From Cognatilysobacter bugurensis (GTDB lineage: Bacteria > Pseudomonadota > Gammaproteobacteria > Xanthomonadales > Xanthomonadaceae): 64,000 nucleotides of DNA. Position numbers and translations under genes: made by a program. The stretch is taken from contig NZ_BMYD01000005.1 of assembly GCF_014652095.1 (NCBI RefSeq), positions 62,001-126,000 of the forward strand, in the 5' to 3' direction. The notes beneath the pieces were generated by a model. That model was not told the origin of the DNA, did no database searches, and saw nothing but the letters and a program-made list of their open reading frames with translations. Below are positions 7,910 to 16,626 of the stretch, in pieces. The first letter of the stretch is position 1. Each line of letters starts with the position of its first letter.

Positions 7910-7938
7910 TTGAGACGCCAATGCGCCTACGCTGTACC
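7910..7938 (+). promoter_or_regulatory. Candidate promoter of rmuC
   Basis: TTGAGA (7910-7915) and TGTACC (7933-7938) are spaced by 17 bases. The -35 matches well and the -10 only moderately. The ATG of rmuC at 7962 follows a GGAGG ribosome-binding site. Confidence 0.4.
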
Positions 7939-7961
7939 GCTTTGAGGCACCGGAGGCCGAC

Positions 7962-9569
7962 ATGACCGCGATCCCGCCCCTCGCCGTGATTGCGCTGCTT
8001 GCGCTCGTCGCGGCGGCCCTCGTGTTCGTCGGCATCATGCTGCTGCGCTTGCAGCGCCGGCCCAGCGAAGCCGAGACCCGCGCGCAGGCGCTTGCGGCCG
8101 AGCGCGACCGGCTTGCCGCCGAACTCGACCAGACGCGCGCGCGGGGGCGCGAGGACGGCGAGCAGCTCGGCGCGTTGCGTGCGGCGGCCGCGTCGCACGC
8201 GCAACTCGTCGATGAGCACGCCGTGCTGCGCACGCGCTTTGAAACCGTGCGCAGCGAGCTTGAAACCGAGCGCGTGGCGCGCGGTGCGGCCGCTGCCGAG
8301 CTTGCCGACCGCAGCGCGCAGCTCGAGACGATGCGCGCCCGCATGCAAACCCTCGAGACCGAACTGTCGCGCGTGCAGTCCGAGCACGCCCAGGCGAGCG
8401 CGCATCTCACCCACGCCGAAAAGGCGCGCACGCAGATGCAGCAGTTCGTCGACGAAGCGCAGGCCCGGCTCAGCGATGCGTTCGCGCAGCTCGCCGGCAA
8501 GGCATTCGAAGAGCGCGGTGCGGTGTTCGAAAAGAACATCCGCCACGCGACCGTGCAGTCCAAGGCCGACATCGAAACGCTGCTCAAGCCGTTCGCCGAG
8601 CAACTTGGCGAATTCCGCCAACGCGTCGACACGCTGTATGGCGAAGAGGCGAAGGAGCGCGCCACGCTCGTGGGCGCGCTCGGTGAGCTGCGCACGCTCA
8701 ACCAGGACATGGCGGCACAGGCCGCCGCGCTGACCAAGGCGCTCAAGGGCAATGCGAAGGTGCGCGGCGACTGGGGCGAGCTCATGCTCGAAAGCGTGCT
8801 GCGCGGGTCGGGCCTCGAAGACGGCGTGCACTACGAGCGGCAGAAGCAGGTCGTCGGTGAGGACGGCCGCAGTCACCGACCCGACATCGTGGTGCGCCTG
8901 CCGGGCGATCGCTGCGTCGTCGTCGACAGCAAGGTCAACCTCGTCGCCTGGGAGCAGGCGATGAACGCCGACGACATCGACGCGCACCACGAGGCGATGC
9001 ACCGCCACGCGATTGCGCTGCGCCAGCACGTGCGCGAGCTGGCCGACAAGCAGTACCCGAAGCTGTTCGGTGAGTCCGCGCTCGACGTCACCGTCGCGTT
9101 CATCCCGATCGAGGGCGCGCTGTCGGGTGCGCTCGGCACCGACGGCTCGTTGCAGACCTACGCGTTCGAGCGGCGCATCGTGTTCGCCTCGCCGAACACG
9201 CTGATGGCGCTGCTGCGCGTCGTGGACGGGCTGTGGACGCGCGAGCGCATCCAGAAGCAGGCCGAGGAGATCAACAAGGCCGGCGGCCTGCTGCTCGATG
9301 CGCTCGGCGCGTTCCTGGAGGACTTCGAGAAGATCGGCGCCCGCCTGCGCGCGGCCGACGACACGTTCAGCGCGGCCAAGCGCCGGCTCATCGACTCGAA
9401 GATGGCGGTGATCCCGCGTGCGAAGCGCCTCGTGAGCCTTGGAGTGAAGCCCAAGGGCAAGCTGCCCGAACTGCTCGCGCCCGACGCCGACACCGAGATC
9501 GAGGCGTTCGGCCAGAACCTGCTCAAGCAGGTCACGACCTCCACGCCGGGCGATCGCGACGCCGAGTGA
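7962..9569 (+). CDS. rmuC: DNA recombination protein RmuC
   Basis: 535 residues. One N-terminal membrane helix (residues 7-28) is followed by a long coiled coil rich in Ala/Glu/Arg (about 33-250) and the RmuC nuclease-like domain (about 255-500). Hallmarks include GDWGELMLESVLRGSGLEDGV, RPDIVVRLPGDRCVVVDSKVNL and the AFIPIEGAL strand. E. coli RmuC limits recombination at inverted repeats and carries a PD-(D/E)XK-like fold; the D...VVDSKV arrangement here fits that active site. It would be tethered to the inner membrane with the nuclease part in the cytosol. The gene is monocistronic, with a GGAGG ribosome-binding site, and converges on mlaA. Confidence 0.92.
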   Translation: MTAIPPLAVIALLALVAAALVFVGIMLLRLQRRPSEAETRAQALAAERDRLAAELDQTRARGREDGEQLGALRAAAASHAQLVDEHAVLRTRFETVRSELETERVARGAAAAELADRSAQLETMRARMQTLETELSRVQSEHAQASAHLTHAEKARTQMQQFVDEAQARLSDAFAQLAGKAFEERGAVFEKNIRHATVQSKADIETLLKPFAEQLGEFRQRVDTLYGEEAKERATLVGALGELRTLNQDMAAQAAALTKALKGNAKVRGDWGELMLESVLRGSGLEDGVHYERQKQVVGEDGRSHRPDIVVRLPGDRCVVVDSKVNLVAWEQAMNADDIDAHHEAMHRHAIALRQHVRELADKQYPKLFGESALDVTVAFIPIEGALSGALGTDGSLQTYAFERRIVFASPNTLMALLRVVDGLWTRERIQKQAEEINKAGGLLLDALGAFLEDFEKIGARLRAADDTFSAAKRRLIDSKMAVIPRAKRLVSLGVKPKGKLPELLAPDADTEIEAFGQNLLKQVTTSTPGDRDAE

Positions 9570-9648
9570 CGGCGGTCGCTCGGCCTATGACGCGAGCGGC
9601 GTGAGCGCCCGGCGCCTTTACCGGCGTCCCGCAGCGAGCGCGCCCGGC

Positions 9649-10848
9649 TCAGCCGCCGTCGGGCATCAGCGGCAGCGCGTCGACCGGCACGGTCGGATTG
9701 AACTCCTCGCGCAGGTAATCGGGCAGGCTGTCGTCGTTTTCGAGCGTGCGGTCGCCGAAGATCTGGTAATCGCGGCGCTGCATCCATGCGTCGCGCACGA
9801 GCGCGTAATCGTCCTGCGCGCCCTCGCGCAGGCTGTCGGTCGACAGCAGCTGCGAGCGGACGTCGACGAGCTGCAGGCCCTGCAGCGGCACGCGCAGCGC
9901 GTCGGCCTCGACTTGGCGCAGTGGGCTCAGAGGCGCATCGCCAACGAGGCCGAACACGTCACGCAGCGTGCGCGGGCCAAACAGCGGCAGCTCCACATAG
10001 CGCGAGCGCTTCCAGCCCCAGACGCCGAGCGTCTGCCCGAAATCCTCGCTCCGCAGCGGCAGCTTCGCGTTGCTCGCCGGATCGAAGATGCCGCCGATGC
10101 CGAGCGTGGTGTTCAGCGCGAAGCGGCCCAGCGACTGCGCGGCCTGTTGCGGCTTGCCCTGCAGCAGCGCATTGAGCGCCGACACGGGTTGGCCGAGATT
10201 GTTGAAGAAGTTGCTCGCCCCGAGCCGCACCGGGCGCGGCACCACGGCAACGTACGCCTGCGCGAGCGGCCTCGCGATCACGCGATCGACCGTGTTGTTA
10301 AGCCGGTGCACGCGGCGGTTGAGCGGCTCCCACGGGTCGTACGCACCGCGCACGCGCGCGGCCGGCGGCAGCGTCGGGTCGGCGACCGGATCGTACGGGC
10401 CGTAGAGCGCGTCGAAATCCAGCTCGGCCTGGGTGCGCGTGTCCTCGGTCGGCGGGCCGGCCACGGGCACCTCCGCCTCGAGCGATGCGCCGGCCGTTGC
10501 AGCCGCCGCCGGCTCGCCGGGCGCGGGCACGGCAAGCGTATCGAGCGCTGCCGGGGCATCGGCGAGCGCAGGGGCGACCGCCGCGTTCGGGTCGTCCGCC
10601 TTGACCGGCGGGCGCGCCGACGCGGCATCGGACCGGTTGTTCTGCAGCTCGGTTTCGCGCGCCGGCGTGCCATCGCGTGCGGCGGCTGCGCTTATTTCGG
10701 ACGGCGCGGCTTCGGCTGGCGATGCCGATTGCGCGGCCGCAGGCGCGGCGCAGGCCGCGGCAATCAGCCACAGCGCGGCGGGCACGGTGCGCGCCGCGGG
10801 CGAGCGGGCCGGGCGCGACGCCGGCGGGGTCGGAGAGGAAGGTGACAT
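9649..10848 (-). CDS. mlaA: MlaA (VacJ) family phospholipid-transport protein with long Ala/Pro-rich N-terminus
   Basis: 399 residues, against about 250 for E. coli MlaA. A signal peptide ends near residue 37; the possible lipobox IAAAC is weak because Ala replaces the usual Leu/Val at -3. A low-complexity Ala/Pro/Glu linker of about 100 residues follows, then the MlaA domain from about residue 150: YDPWEPLNRRVHRLNN, RLGASNFFNNLGQP, GRFALNTTLGIGGIFDPAS and GQTLGVWG, all family signatures. MlaA removes misplaced phospholipids from the outer leaflet of the outer membrane and hands them to MlaC. It is the last gene of the mla operon, 37 bases after mlaB, but also has its own -10 box six bases before the ATG. 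The ATG at 10848 is set by that box and by the signal peptide. Confidence 0.9.
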   Translation of the reverse strand: MSPSSPTPPASRPARSPAARTVPAALWLIAAACAAPAAAQSASPAEAAPSEISAAAARDGTPARETELQNNRSDAASARPPVKADDPNAAVAPALADAPAALDTLAVPAPGEPAAAATAGASLEAEVPVAGPPTEDTRTQAELDFDALYGPYDPVADPTLPPAARVRGAYDPWEPLNRRVHRLNNTVDRVIARPLAQAYVAVVPRPVRLGASNFFNNLGQPVSALNALLQGKPQQAAQSLGRFALNTTLGIGGIFDPASNAKLPLRSEDFGQTLGVWGWKRSRYVELPLFGPRTLRDVFGLVGDAPLSPLRQVEADALRVPLQGLQLVDVRSQLLSTDSLREGAQDDYALVRDAWMQRRDYQIFGDRTLENDDSLPDYLREEFNPTVPVDALPLMPDGG

Positions 10849-10854
10849 AGTCGA

Positions 10855-10860
10855 ATTGTA
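10855..10860 (-). promoter_or_regulatory. -10 box TACAAT six bases before the mlaA ATG
   Basis: Read on the minus strand the sequence is gctacaattcgactATG: TACAAT at 10860-10855, six bases, then the start codon at 10848. This is the same spacing as at rlmI and suggests an internal leaderless promoter in the mla operon. No convincing -35 is seen. Confidence 0.45.
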
Positions 10861-10885
10861 GCGAGCGGGCGCAGCGGCCCGCTGC

Positions 10886-11176
10886 TCAGCGGGCGAAACC
10901 GAGTGTCGCGGGATCGAGCCGGTAGGCGCCGCGCAAGGCGTCGAGGCCGGCCGGCGCGCCGTCGACCGCAAGCGCGCCGTTCGACAACTCGGCAATCAGC
11001 GCAAGGCCCGCGCTGTCGATGCGCTCGACGGCGGTGAGGTCGATGCGCTGCGCACCGGCGCGCAGCGGCGCGGCCTGCGTCCACAGCCGCGCGACCGCGT
11101 CGCGCACGAGCGCGCCGGAAAACACCAGCGCGTCGCCGTCGCGGCGCACCGCGACCGGGGCGGAGGCCGCGCGCAT
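10886..11176 (-). CDS. mlaB: STAS-domain protein, MlaB-like
   Basis: 96 residues, the size of MlaB. It is a single STAS fold: a first strand VRRDGDALVFSGAL, the hallmark loop IDLTAVERIDSAGLALIAEL (about residues 44-63) with the conserved DSAG, and a C-terminal helix. In the Mla system MlaB binds the ATPase MlaF on the cytosolic face and is needed for a stable, active MlaFEDB complex. The ATG shares its last base region with the mlaC stop (TGATG), so translation is probably coupled. Position in the operon, between mlaC and mlaA, supports the assignment more firmly than the short sequence does. Confidence 0.85.
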   Translation of the reverse strand: MRAASAPVAVRRDGDALVFSGALVRDAVARLWTQAAPLRAGAQRIDLTAVERIDSAGLALIAELSNGALAVDGAPAGLDALRGAYRLDPATLGFAR

Positions 11177-11874
11177 CAGTTCGTCACGTCGGCCTGCAGC
11201 TTCCCGGCGCGCAGGTCGGCGGCGACCTGGGCAATCGGCTTGCGCTTGAGCGCGCCGTCGAACTGCGTGCGGAACGTCTGCACGAAGCTCACGCCCTCGA
11301 CCATCACGTCGAACACCTTCCAGCCGTTGCCGCTGCGACGCAGCAGGTAGGAGACCGGGATCGGCTCGCCGCCCTGACGCAGCATCTCGGTGTCGACCTT
11401 GACGACCGCGCCGTTGCGCATCGCCGTCTCCGACTTCACGCGCACCTTGAGGCGCGTGTTGAAGTCGAGCAGCGACGAGCCGTAGCGCTGCATGAGGTTG
11501 TCGGTGAGCGCATCGGCGAACAGCTTGACGTCCGCATCCGACGCGCCGCGGCCGTGCGTACCGAGCACGAGGCGCGCCGCGTAGTCGCGGTCGAACATCT
11601 GGTTGAACTCGCCCGCGATGAACTGGCGCAGCGCGGTGCGGTCCTTCGTGAACTCGTTGCGGCGCGCTTCGAGCGTCGACAGCACGCGCGTGCTGTTGTC
11701 GAGCACGAGGGCGCTCGGCGACTGCGCGGCCGGTGCGCTCGCAGCGGGCTTGGCGGCCTGCGCGAACGCCGGCGGCACGGCGAGCAGCAGCGAGGACGCG
11801 ACGAGCAGGCCGACGAGGCCGCGGCGCGTGGCGCCCGAGCGCTGCGAGGTCGGGATCGTGGAGGTGCGGGTCAT
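11176..11874 (-). CDS. mlaC: MlaC family periplasmic phospholipid-binding protein
   Basis: 232 residues with a cleavable Sec signal peptide (hydrophobic stretch about 18-37, cleavage after AFAQA). The mature protein has the MlaC/Ttg2D fold with a conserved helix containing FKDRTALRQFIAGEFNQMFDRDY-like sequence, then MQRYGSSLLDF and the strands VKVDTEMLR and VSYLLRR...WKVFDVMVEGVSFVQTFR. MlaC carries a phospholipid across the periplasm between the MlaA complex in the outer membrane and MlaFEDB in the inner membrane. The start overlaps the mlaD stop by four bases (ATGA) and its stop overlaps the mlaB start, so it sits in a tightly coupled operon. Confidence 0.92.
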   Translation of the reverse strand: MTRTSTIPTSQRSGATRRGLVGLLVASSLLLAVPPAFAQAAKPAASAPAAQSPSALVLDNSTRVLSTLEARRNEFTKDRTALRQFIAGEFNQMFDRDYAARLVLGTHGRGASDADVKLFADALTDNLMQRYGSSLLDFNTRLKVRVKSETAMRNGAVVKVDTEMLRQGGEPIPVSYLLRRSGNGWKVFDVMVEGVSFVQTFRTQFDGALKRKPIAQVAADLRAGKLQADVTN

Positions 11875-12422
11875 GGCGTCATTTCCTGTGCGGGGGCGGG
11901 CGTGGCGTCGGCAGCCGGATCGGCGGCCTCGTCCATGGGTGGCGCATCCTCACCGCCGCTCCCGGCACCGCCGCTGAACATGTATTTGCCGACGAGCTGG
12001 ATCAGATCGACCGCCGGCTGCGTGAGGTAGATCTCGTCGCCAGGCTTGAGCGGCTCGGGGTCGCCGCCCGGGGACAGGCCGATGTAGCTCTCGCCGAGCA
12101 GGCCGCTGGTGAAGATGCCCGCGGCGGTGTCGCCCGGCAGGTTCTCGAACTTCGAATCGATCGCGAGCGTGACCACCGAGTCGTACTTGACCGGGTCGAC
12201 CTGGATGTCGGCCACGCGGCCGACCGTCACGCCGCCGATCTTCACCGGCGCGTTCGGGCGCAGCGCGCCGATCGTCGTGAATCGGGCGGTCAGCGGATAG
12301 CGGTCGGCGGCGAAGCCCCACTGGCCGTTCGTCGATGCGAGCGCGAGCACGAGCAGCGACGCGAGCGACAGCAGCAGGAATGCGCCGACGGCGAACTCGA
12401 TGCGGGGGGAGCGGTTACTCAT
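11871..12422 (-). CDS. mlaD: MlaD family protein (single MCE domain)
   Basis: 183 residues. One N-terminal membrane helix (about 8-30) is followed by a single MCE domain (about 40-120), with the typical start FTTIGALRPNAPVKIGGVTVGRV and the later block SGLLGESYIGLSPGG. The C-terminal 30 residues are rich in Ala, Pro and acidic residues. MlaD forms a hexameric ring on the periplasmic side of MlaE and binds lipid. It lies 58 bases downstream of mlaE and overlaps mlaC by four bases. Length and architecture match E. coli MlaD (183 residues). Confidence 0.93.
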   Translation of the reverse strand: MSNRSPRIEFAVGAFLLLSLASLLVLALASTNGQWGFAADRYPLTARFTTIGALRPNAPVKIGGVTVGRVADIQVDPVKYDSVVTLAIDSKFENLPGDTAAGIFTSGLLGESYIGLSPGGDPEPLKPGDEIYLTQPAVDLIQLVGKYMFSGGAGSGGEDAPPMDEAADPAADATPAPAQEMTP

Positions 12423-12480
12423 TGGTCTAACCCTTGGAAGGTCCGCACGCGGGTGCGCGGGTTGGAGCGAAAAACGCGCA

Positions 12481-13230
12481 TCACTGGAACAGCAGTGCCG
12501 ACATCACGAAGTTGAACATCAGCACGAGCAGCGAGGCATTGACGACGGCGCGCGTCGTGGCGACCGACGTGCCCTCGATCGTCGGCTCGGCGTGGTAGCC
12601 CGCGTACGCCGCGACAAGCGCGGCGGTCGCGCCGAACACCGCGGCTTTCACGAACGCCATCAAAAAGTCCTTCGTGAAATCGACGCTGTCCTTGAGGACC
12701 TGCCAGAACGTGCCGGCCTCCAGTCCGATCACATGCACGGACTCGAAGTAGCTCGCGGTGATCGCAAAGCTGCAAAACAGCGCAGTCAGCAGCGGCACGC
12801 TGAGCACGGCGGCCCAGAAGCGCGGCGCGACCGCGCGGCCGACCGGGTCGATCGCCATCAGGCCGAGCGCGGTGATCTGGTCGGTCGCGCGCATGAGGCC
12901 GAGTTCGGCCGCGATCGAGCTGCCGGCGCGGCCAATGAACAACAAGGCAGTGAGCACGGGGCCCAGTTCGCGGTACAGGCCGAGGCCGAGCATCGCGCTG
13001 ACCTGGTTGCTCGCGCCATAGGTCTCGAGTGCGCGGTAGCCGAGCAGGGTGACCGACAGGCCCACGAACGCGCCGCCGACCGCGATGATCGGCAGGCTGC
13101 GCGCGCCGATCTTGTAGATCTCGCGCACGAGCTCGCGCCAGAACGCGGCGTTCGGCTTCGACGCGCGCAGCACCGCAAACGAGAACAGCCCGGCTTGGCC
13201 GAGCGAGCGGATGGCGGCGGCGAGCGGCAT
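12481..13230 (-). CDS. mlaE: MlaE family lipid ABC transporter permease
   Basis: 249 residues with five or six hydrophobic segments. The MlaE permease signature is complete: EIYKIGARSLPIIAVGGAFVG, the block GLYRELGPVLTALLFIGRAGSSIAAELG (about residues 84-111) and MRATDQITALGLMAIDP, which contacts the ATPase. The start was set at the ATG of MPLAAAIRSLG because the upstream sequence in this frame belongs to the mlaF coding region; the ATG overlaps the mlaF stop (ATGA type), so the two subunits are translationally coupled. MlaE forms the inner-membrane core of the complex with MlaF, MlaD and MlaB. Confidence 0.93.
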   Translation of the reverse strand: MPLAAAIRSLGQAGLFSFAVLRASKPNAAFWRELVREIYKIGARSLPIIAVGGAFVGLSVTLLGYRALETYGASNQVSAMLGLGLYRELGPVLTALLFIGRAGSSIAAELGLMRATDQITALGLMAIDPVGRAVAPRFWAAVLSVPLLTALFCSFAITASYFESVHVIGLEAGTFWQVLKDSVDFTKDFLMAFVKAAVFGATAALVAAYAGYHAEPTIEGTSVATTRAVVNASLLVLMFNFVMSALLFQ

Positions 13231-14039
13231 CAGGCGGCGTCCTGCGCGGAGGCGGACACGGCGCCCGCGAAGGTGGAGTTGTCGAACGGGATCGGGCCGT
13301 CGGGCTGGCCGTCGAGGAATTGGCGGATCAGCGGATCGCTCGAGGCCTGCAACTCGGCCGGCGTGCCGGAGAACACGAGGCGCCCGTCCGCGATCACGAC
13401 CGCGCGGTCGGCGACCGGGAGCGTCTCGTGCACGTGGTGGGTCACGACGACGCTCGTGAGGCCGAGCGTGTCGTTGAGGCGGCGCACGAGGCTCATGACG
13501 ACGCCGCACGCGATCGGGTCGAGCCCGGTCAGCGGCTCGTCGTAGAGCATCAGCGGCGGGTCGAGCGCGAGCGCGCGGGCGAGCGCGACACGGCGCGCCA
13601 TGCCGCCGGACAGCTCGCGCGGGAAGGCATCGGCCGCGGCGCGCAGGCCGACCGCGTGCAGCTTCATGTCGACGAGCCGCGCGATCACCGGCGCGGGCAG
13701 GTCGGTGTGCGTGCGCAACGGCAGCGCGACGTTCTCGGCCGCGGTGAGGTCGGTGAGCAGGCCGTTGCCCTGCAGCAGCACGCCCAGGCCCTTGCGCAGG
13801 TCCAGCAGCGCGCGTCCGGCGGCGGGCACCGGCCGGTCCAGGACTTCGACCGAGCCGGCCGACGGCGCGAGCTCGCCGGTCAACGCCGACAGCAGCGTCG
13901 ACTTGCCGCTGCCGGACGGGCCGAACACCGCGACGACCTCGCCGCGGGCGATCTCGAGGTCGAGATCGCGCAGCACGACGCGACCGCCGCGCTCGAGGCG
14001 CAGACCACGCAGGCGGATGATCGCGGTGGAATCGGTCAT
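13230..14039 (-). CDS. mlaF: MlaF family ABC transporter ATP-binding protein
   Basis: 269 residues. All ABC ATPase motifs are visible: Walker A GPSGSGKST (about residue 40), a Q-loop near LLQGNGLL, signature LSGGMARRVALARAL, Walker B PPLMLYDEPLTGLDP and the switch His in VVVTHHVHE. The DEPLTGLDPI block is typical of the MlaF branch. It powers MlaE in retrograde phospholipid transport for outer-membrane asymmetry. I chose the ATG at 14039 (MTDSTAIIRLRGL) since the ABC domain begins immediately after. It is the first gene of the mlaFEDCBA operon; no clear promoter could be recognised in the 208-base gap upstream. Confidence 0.92.
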   Translation of the reverse strand: MTDSTAIIRLRGLRLERGGRVVLRDLDLEIARGEVVAVFGPSGSGKSTLLSALTGELAPSAGSVEVLDRPVPAAGRALLDLRKGLGVLLQGNGLLTDLTAAENVALPLRTHTDLPAPVIARLVDMKLHAVGLRAAADAFPRELSGGMARRVALARALALDPPLMLYDEPLTGLDPIACGVVMSLVRRLNDTLGLTSVVVTHHVHETLPVADRAVVIADGRLVFSGTPAELQASSDPLIRQFLDGQPDGPIPFDNSTFAGAVSASAQDAA

Positions 14040-14247
14040 GGGCGGAAGGCTGGCGCACACGGCGCAAAACGCCGGGCAGGGTGGCGGCGGCTGGCTGAAC
14101 GGGGGATGTGCGGTCCTGATTGTCGCAGCACCGCCCTCGATTGCCCATGGCCGGTCGCGCCACTGGCTTACGTGTAGGCCATGACACCGTGTGAAGCGGC
14201 CGTGAAAATCCGGCCGTTGGGGACACGCGGTACCAGGGGGAAATGCC

Positions 14248-15975
14248 ATGTCACGTTGGATGCGTGCGGTCGCGCTCACGCTTGCGCTGTGCTGCGCCGG
14301 CCCGGCCGCGGCCTGTGGACTGCAGGTCGAAGTGCTCTACACCACCACCGCCTACGATGCGCCGCCTGCGGCGGTCCCGGTGCTCGTGCGCCTGCAGGGG
14401 GAGCACGACGCTCCGGTGCGCACGCGATTGCCGCAGCGCAGCGGCGGTCATTGGCTCCGGCTGAGTTGCGCACAGCGCGTAGGCGACGGGGACCGGCAGC
14501 TGGTCGTCGACGGTCCTGACTCGCTGGGCCCGATCACGCTGTATCCGCCCGGCGCCGCGCCGAGCGTGCTGCCGGTGCGCCATGACCCCGACGCGCCGCG
14601 CCGCGTGCGTGGCTGGGCGCTCGCGCTGCCGAACGGCTGGCCGACCGGCAGCGTCGCGTACGTGCACGCGGCCGGCTCCAGCGCCGAGCCCATCGCGCTG
14701 CGTGTGGTGCCCGCCCAGGTGCTGGCGCGCGAAGCCAGCGCGCTCGCCTGGCGCGCACAGGCCGCGGCCGCGGTGCTTGCGGCGCTGGCACTGGCGATGC
14801 TGCTGATCCACCTGCGGCACCGCGACCTGCTGTACCTGAGCTACGCCGGGTACTGCGTGTGCGCGGCGAGCTACATGGTCGTGCTCGCCGGGGCCGAAGG
14901 CAGCGTGCTTGCCGGCTTCGCGAGCCACGGAGCGACCGGGCGCTGGGCGCTGGCCACGCTCGGGCTCGCGTTGCAGCTCGTCTTCACCCGCCGCGTGCTC
15001 GAGCTCGATCGCCTCGTCCCGACCGGCGCGCGCGTCATCGGCGTGCTATTTGCCCTGCAATTCGCGCTGCTGGCGCTGCTGCTGGTTGCCCGCGCTCACG
15101 TGCACGGCTGGTATCCCAGCGCGGTCAATGTGCTGCTGATGCTCGGTGCTCCGCTGGTGCTCGCGATTGCCGCGATTGCATGGCACCGGGGCGCGGCTTA
15201 CGCAGGCTATTATCTCGTGGGTTGGACTCCGCTCGTCGCCATTGCCGCGCTGGTCGGCGCACACCGGCTCGGCGTCGTGAACGCGCCTTGGGCGAGCGCC
15301 CTGCTTGCGCCGGCGGCGGTCATGGAGGCGCTGGTGCTCGCGTTCGCGCTGACCCGGCAAGCGACCCACCGGCGCCGCATCCGCGACCGCCTGCGCGCAT
15401 CGAACGAGCGCGACGCGCTCACCGGCGCACCGAACGCCGTCGCCCTCACCCGGCTGCTCGACGCTTGGCGCGACCTCGGCGCGCTGGGTTCGCGCAGCTA
15501 CGCCGTCATCCTCGTCGACCTCGCTGCGTTCGATGCGTTCTGCGGGCAGCACGGCCTGCCCGCCGCGAACGCCGTGCTGTGCCAGACGCACGCGCGGCTG
15601 CGCGCGACGATGAACGAGCACGACACGCTGGCGCGCATCGGCGGGGCGCGGTTCGCGATCGTGCGCGAGGGCGGCCGTGCCGAGGCCGAGCGGCTCGCGC
15701 AGGCGCTCGTCGAGGCGATCGCCGCGCGGCCGTTCCACGTCGACGGCGCGTCGCACGCCGTGGTCGCCTGCACCGGCGTCGCAATGGCCGTGCGGGGCGA
15801 GCCGGTCGGGCGGCTGATGCAGCACGCGCGGCAGGCGCTGGCCGCGTCGATCGGCCGCGACGGCGCGTCGTCTCCGGAGGCCGTGCCGGACGTGGGAACC
15901 GTGCCGTGGCTGCGCGCGCCGCGCGTTCACGCACCGTACGGCGAAACGCCGCGTGCCTTCACCGCCGATGCATGA
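14248..15975 (+). CDS. 7TM sensor protein with degenerate GGDEF domain
   Basis: 575 residues. A signal peptide (1-22) leads to a periplasmic beta-rich domain (about 23-165), then seven or eight membrane helices (about 170-370, 7TMR-DISM-like) and a cytosolic GGDEF-type domain (about 385-535). The domain keeps the RDALTGAPN-like entry (ERDALTGAPNAVAL), but the active-site loop reads RIGGARFAIV (about 464-470) in place of RxGGDEF, so the metal- and GTP-binding acidic residues are lost. It is therefore unlikely to make cyclic di-GMP and may act as a sensor or a binding or regulatory protein. The ligand is unknown. GGGGGAA six bases before the ATG is a good ribosome-binding site. The gene is followed by the glycine-zipper gene 67 bases on. 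Confidence 0.85.
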   Translation: MSRWMRAVALTLALCCAGPAAACGLQVEVLYTTTAYDAPPAAVPVLVRLQGEHDAPVRTRLPQRSGGHWLRLSCAQRVGDGDRQLVVDGPDSLGPITLYPPGAAPSVLPVRHDPDAPRRVRGWALALPNGWPTGSVAYVHAAGSSAEPIALRVVPAQVLAREASALAWRAQAAAAVLAALALAMLLIHLRHRDLLYLSYAGYCVCAASYMVVLAGAEGSVLAGFASHGATGRWALATLGLALQLVFTRRVLELDRLVPTGARVIGVLFALQFALLALLLVARAHVHGWYPSAVNVLLMLGAPLVLAIAAIAWHRGAAYAGYYLVGWTPLVAIAALVGAHRLGVVNAPWASALLAPAAVMEALVLAFALTRQATHRRRIRDRLRASNERDALTGAPNAVALTRLLDAWRDLGALGSRSYAVILVDLAAFDAFCGQHGLPAANAVLCQTHARLRATMNEHDTLARIGGARFAIVREGGRAEAERLAQALVEAIAARPFHVDGASHAVVACTGVAMAVRGEPVGRLMQHARQALAASIGRDGASSPEAVPDVGTVPWLRAPRVHAPYGETPRAFTADA

Positions 15976-16042
15976 GGCCGGGCCTACGTTGCCTCGACCG
16001 CAAACGCACCCTCGCGTGTGCGCCGTCGTCCCGGAGCCTGCC

Positions 16043-16492
16043 ATGAGCGAAATCAAGAAAGACCACAGCATCGGCGCCGGCACCGGCGCGGTCGCCGGCG
16101 CGATCACCGGCGCCGCCCTCGGCGCGGCGGCCGGCCCCATCGGCAGCGTCGTCGGTGCGGTCGCCGGCGGCATCGTCGGTGCCAAGGCGGGCGACTCGAT
16201 CGCCGAGGCCGTGAACCCGACCGACTACACCGAGCACTTCGAGCGCGAGTACCGCAGCGCCGGCCACCCCGACGGCGCACACGACTGGCGCGATTACGGC
16301 CCGGCGTACACCTACGGTTACACGAGCTATGCGCAGCACCGCGAGCGCGGTTTCGACGACGCCGAGGCAGACCTCGAGCGCGACTGGCCGCAGTCGCGTG
16401 GCGAATCGCGGATCGACTGGACCGGCGCGCGCGATGCGGTGCGCGACGGCTGGCGCCACATCGACCGCCGCCGCGAGGACGCCGGGCGCTGA
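16043..16492 (+). CDS. Glycine-zipper domain protein of unknown function
   Basis: 149 residues. After a short polar N-terminus (SEIKKDHS) residues 9-50 form a long Gly/Ala zipper with repeated GxxxG spacing (GAGTGAVAGAITGAALGAAAG... GAVAGGIVGAKAG). The remainder is hydrophilic and rich in Asp, Arg and Tyr, with DYTEHFEREYR and the tract DYGPAYTYGYTSYAQHRERGFDD. There is no signal peptide. Glycine zippers insert in or associate with membranes, so a membrane-linked stress or structural protein is possible; no specific function can be assigned. The ATG at 16043 is preceded by CCGGAG. A 10-bp hairpin follows the stop. Confidence 0.75.
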   Translation: MSEIKKDHSIGAGTGAVAGAITGAALGAAAGPIGSVVGAVAGGIVGAKAGDSIAEAVNPTDYTEHFEREYRSAGHPDGAHDWRDYGPAYTYGYTSYAQHRERGFDDAEADLERDWPQSRGESRIDWTGARDAVRDGWRHIDRRREDAGR

Positions 16493-16505
16493 AATGGCCG
16501 CCCCA

Positions 16506-16532
16506 CGTGCATCCGGCTTCGGCGGATGCACG
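16506..16532 (+). terminator. 10-bp hairpin after the glycine-zipper gene
   Basis: cgtgcatccg (16506-16515) and cggatgcacg (16523-16532) pair perfectly around a 7-base loop, 14 bases after the stop. No T run follows, so it is a weak or Rho-assisted terminator candidate. Confidence 0.5.
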
Positions 16533-16626
16533 CGGCCGTGCAACCCAGCGTTCACCCGCGCGACTGCCGGCCCTGCGGCGCGCGCGTTAGCATGCGCGTC
16601 CTCTTGATTGCATGGGACCGCCGACG

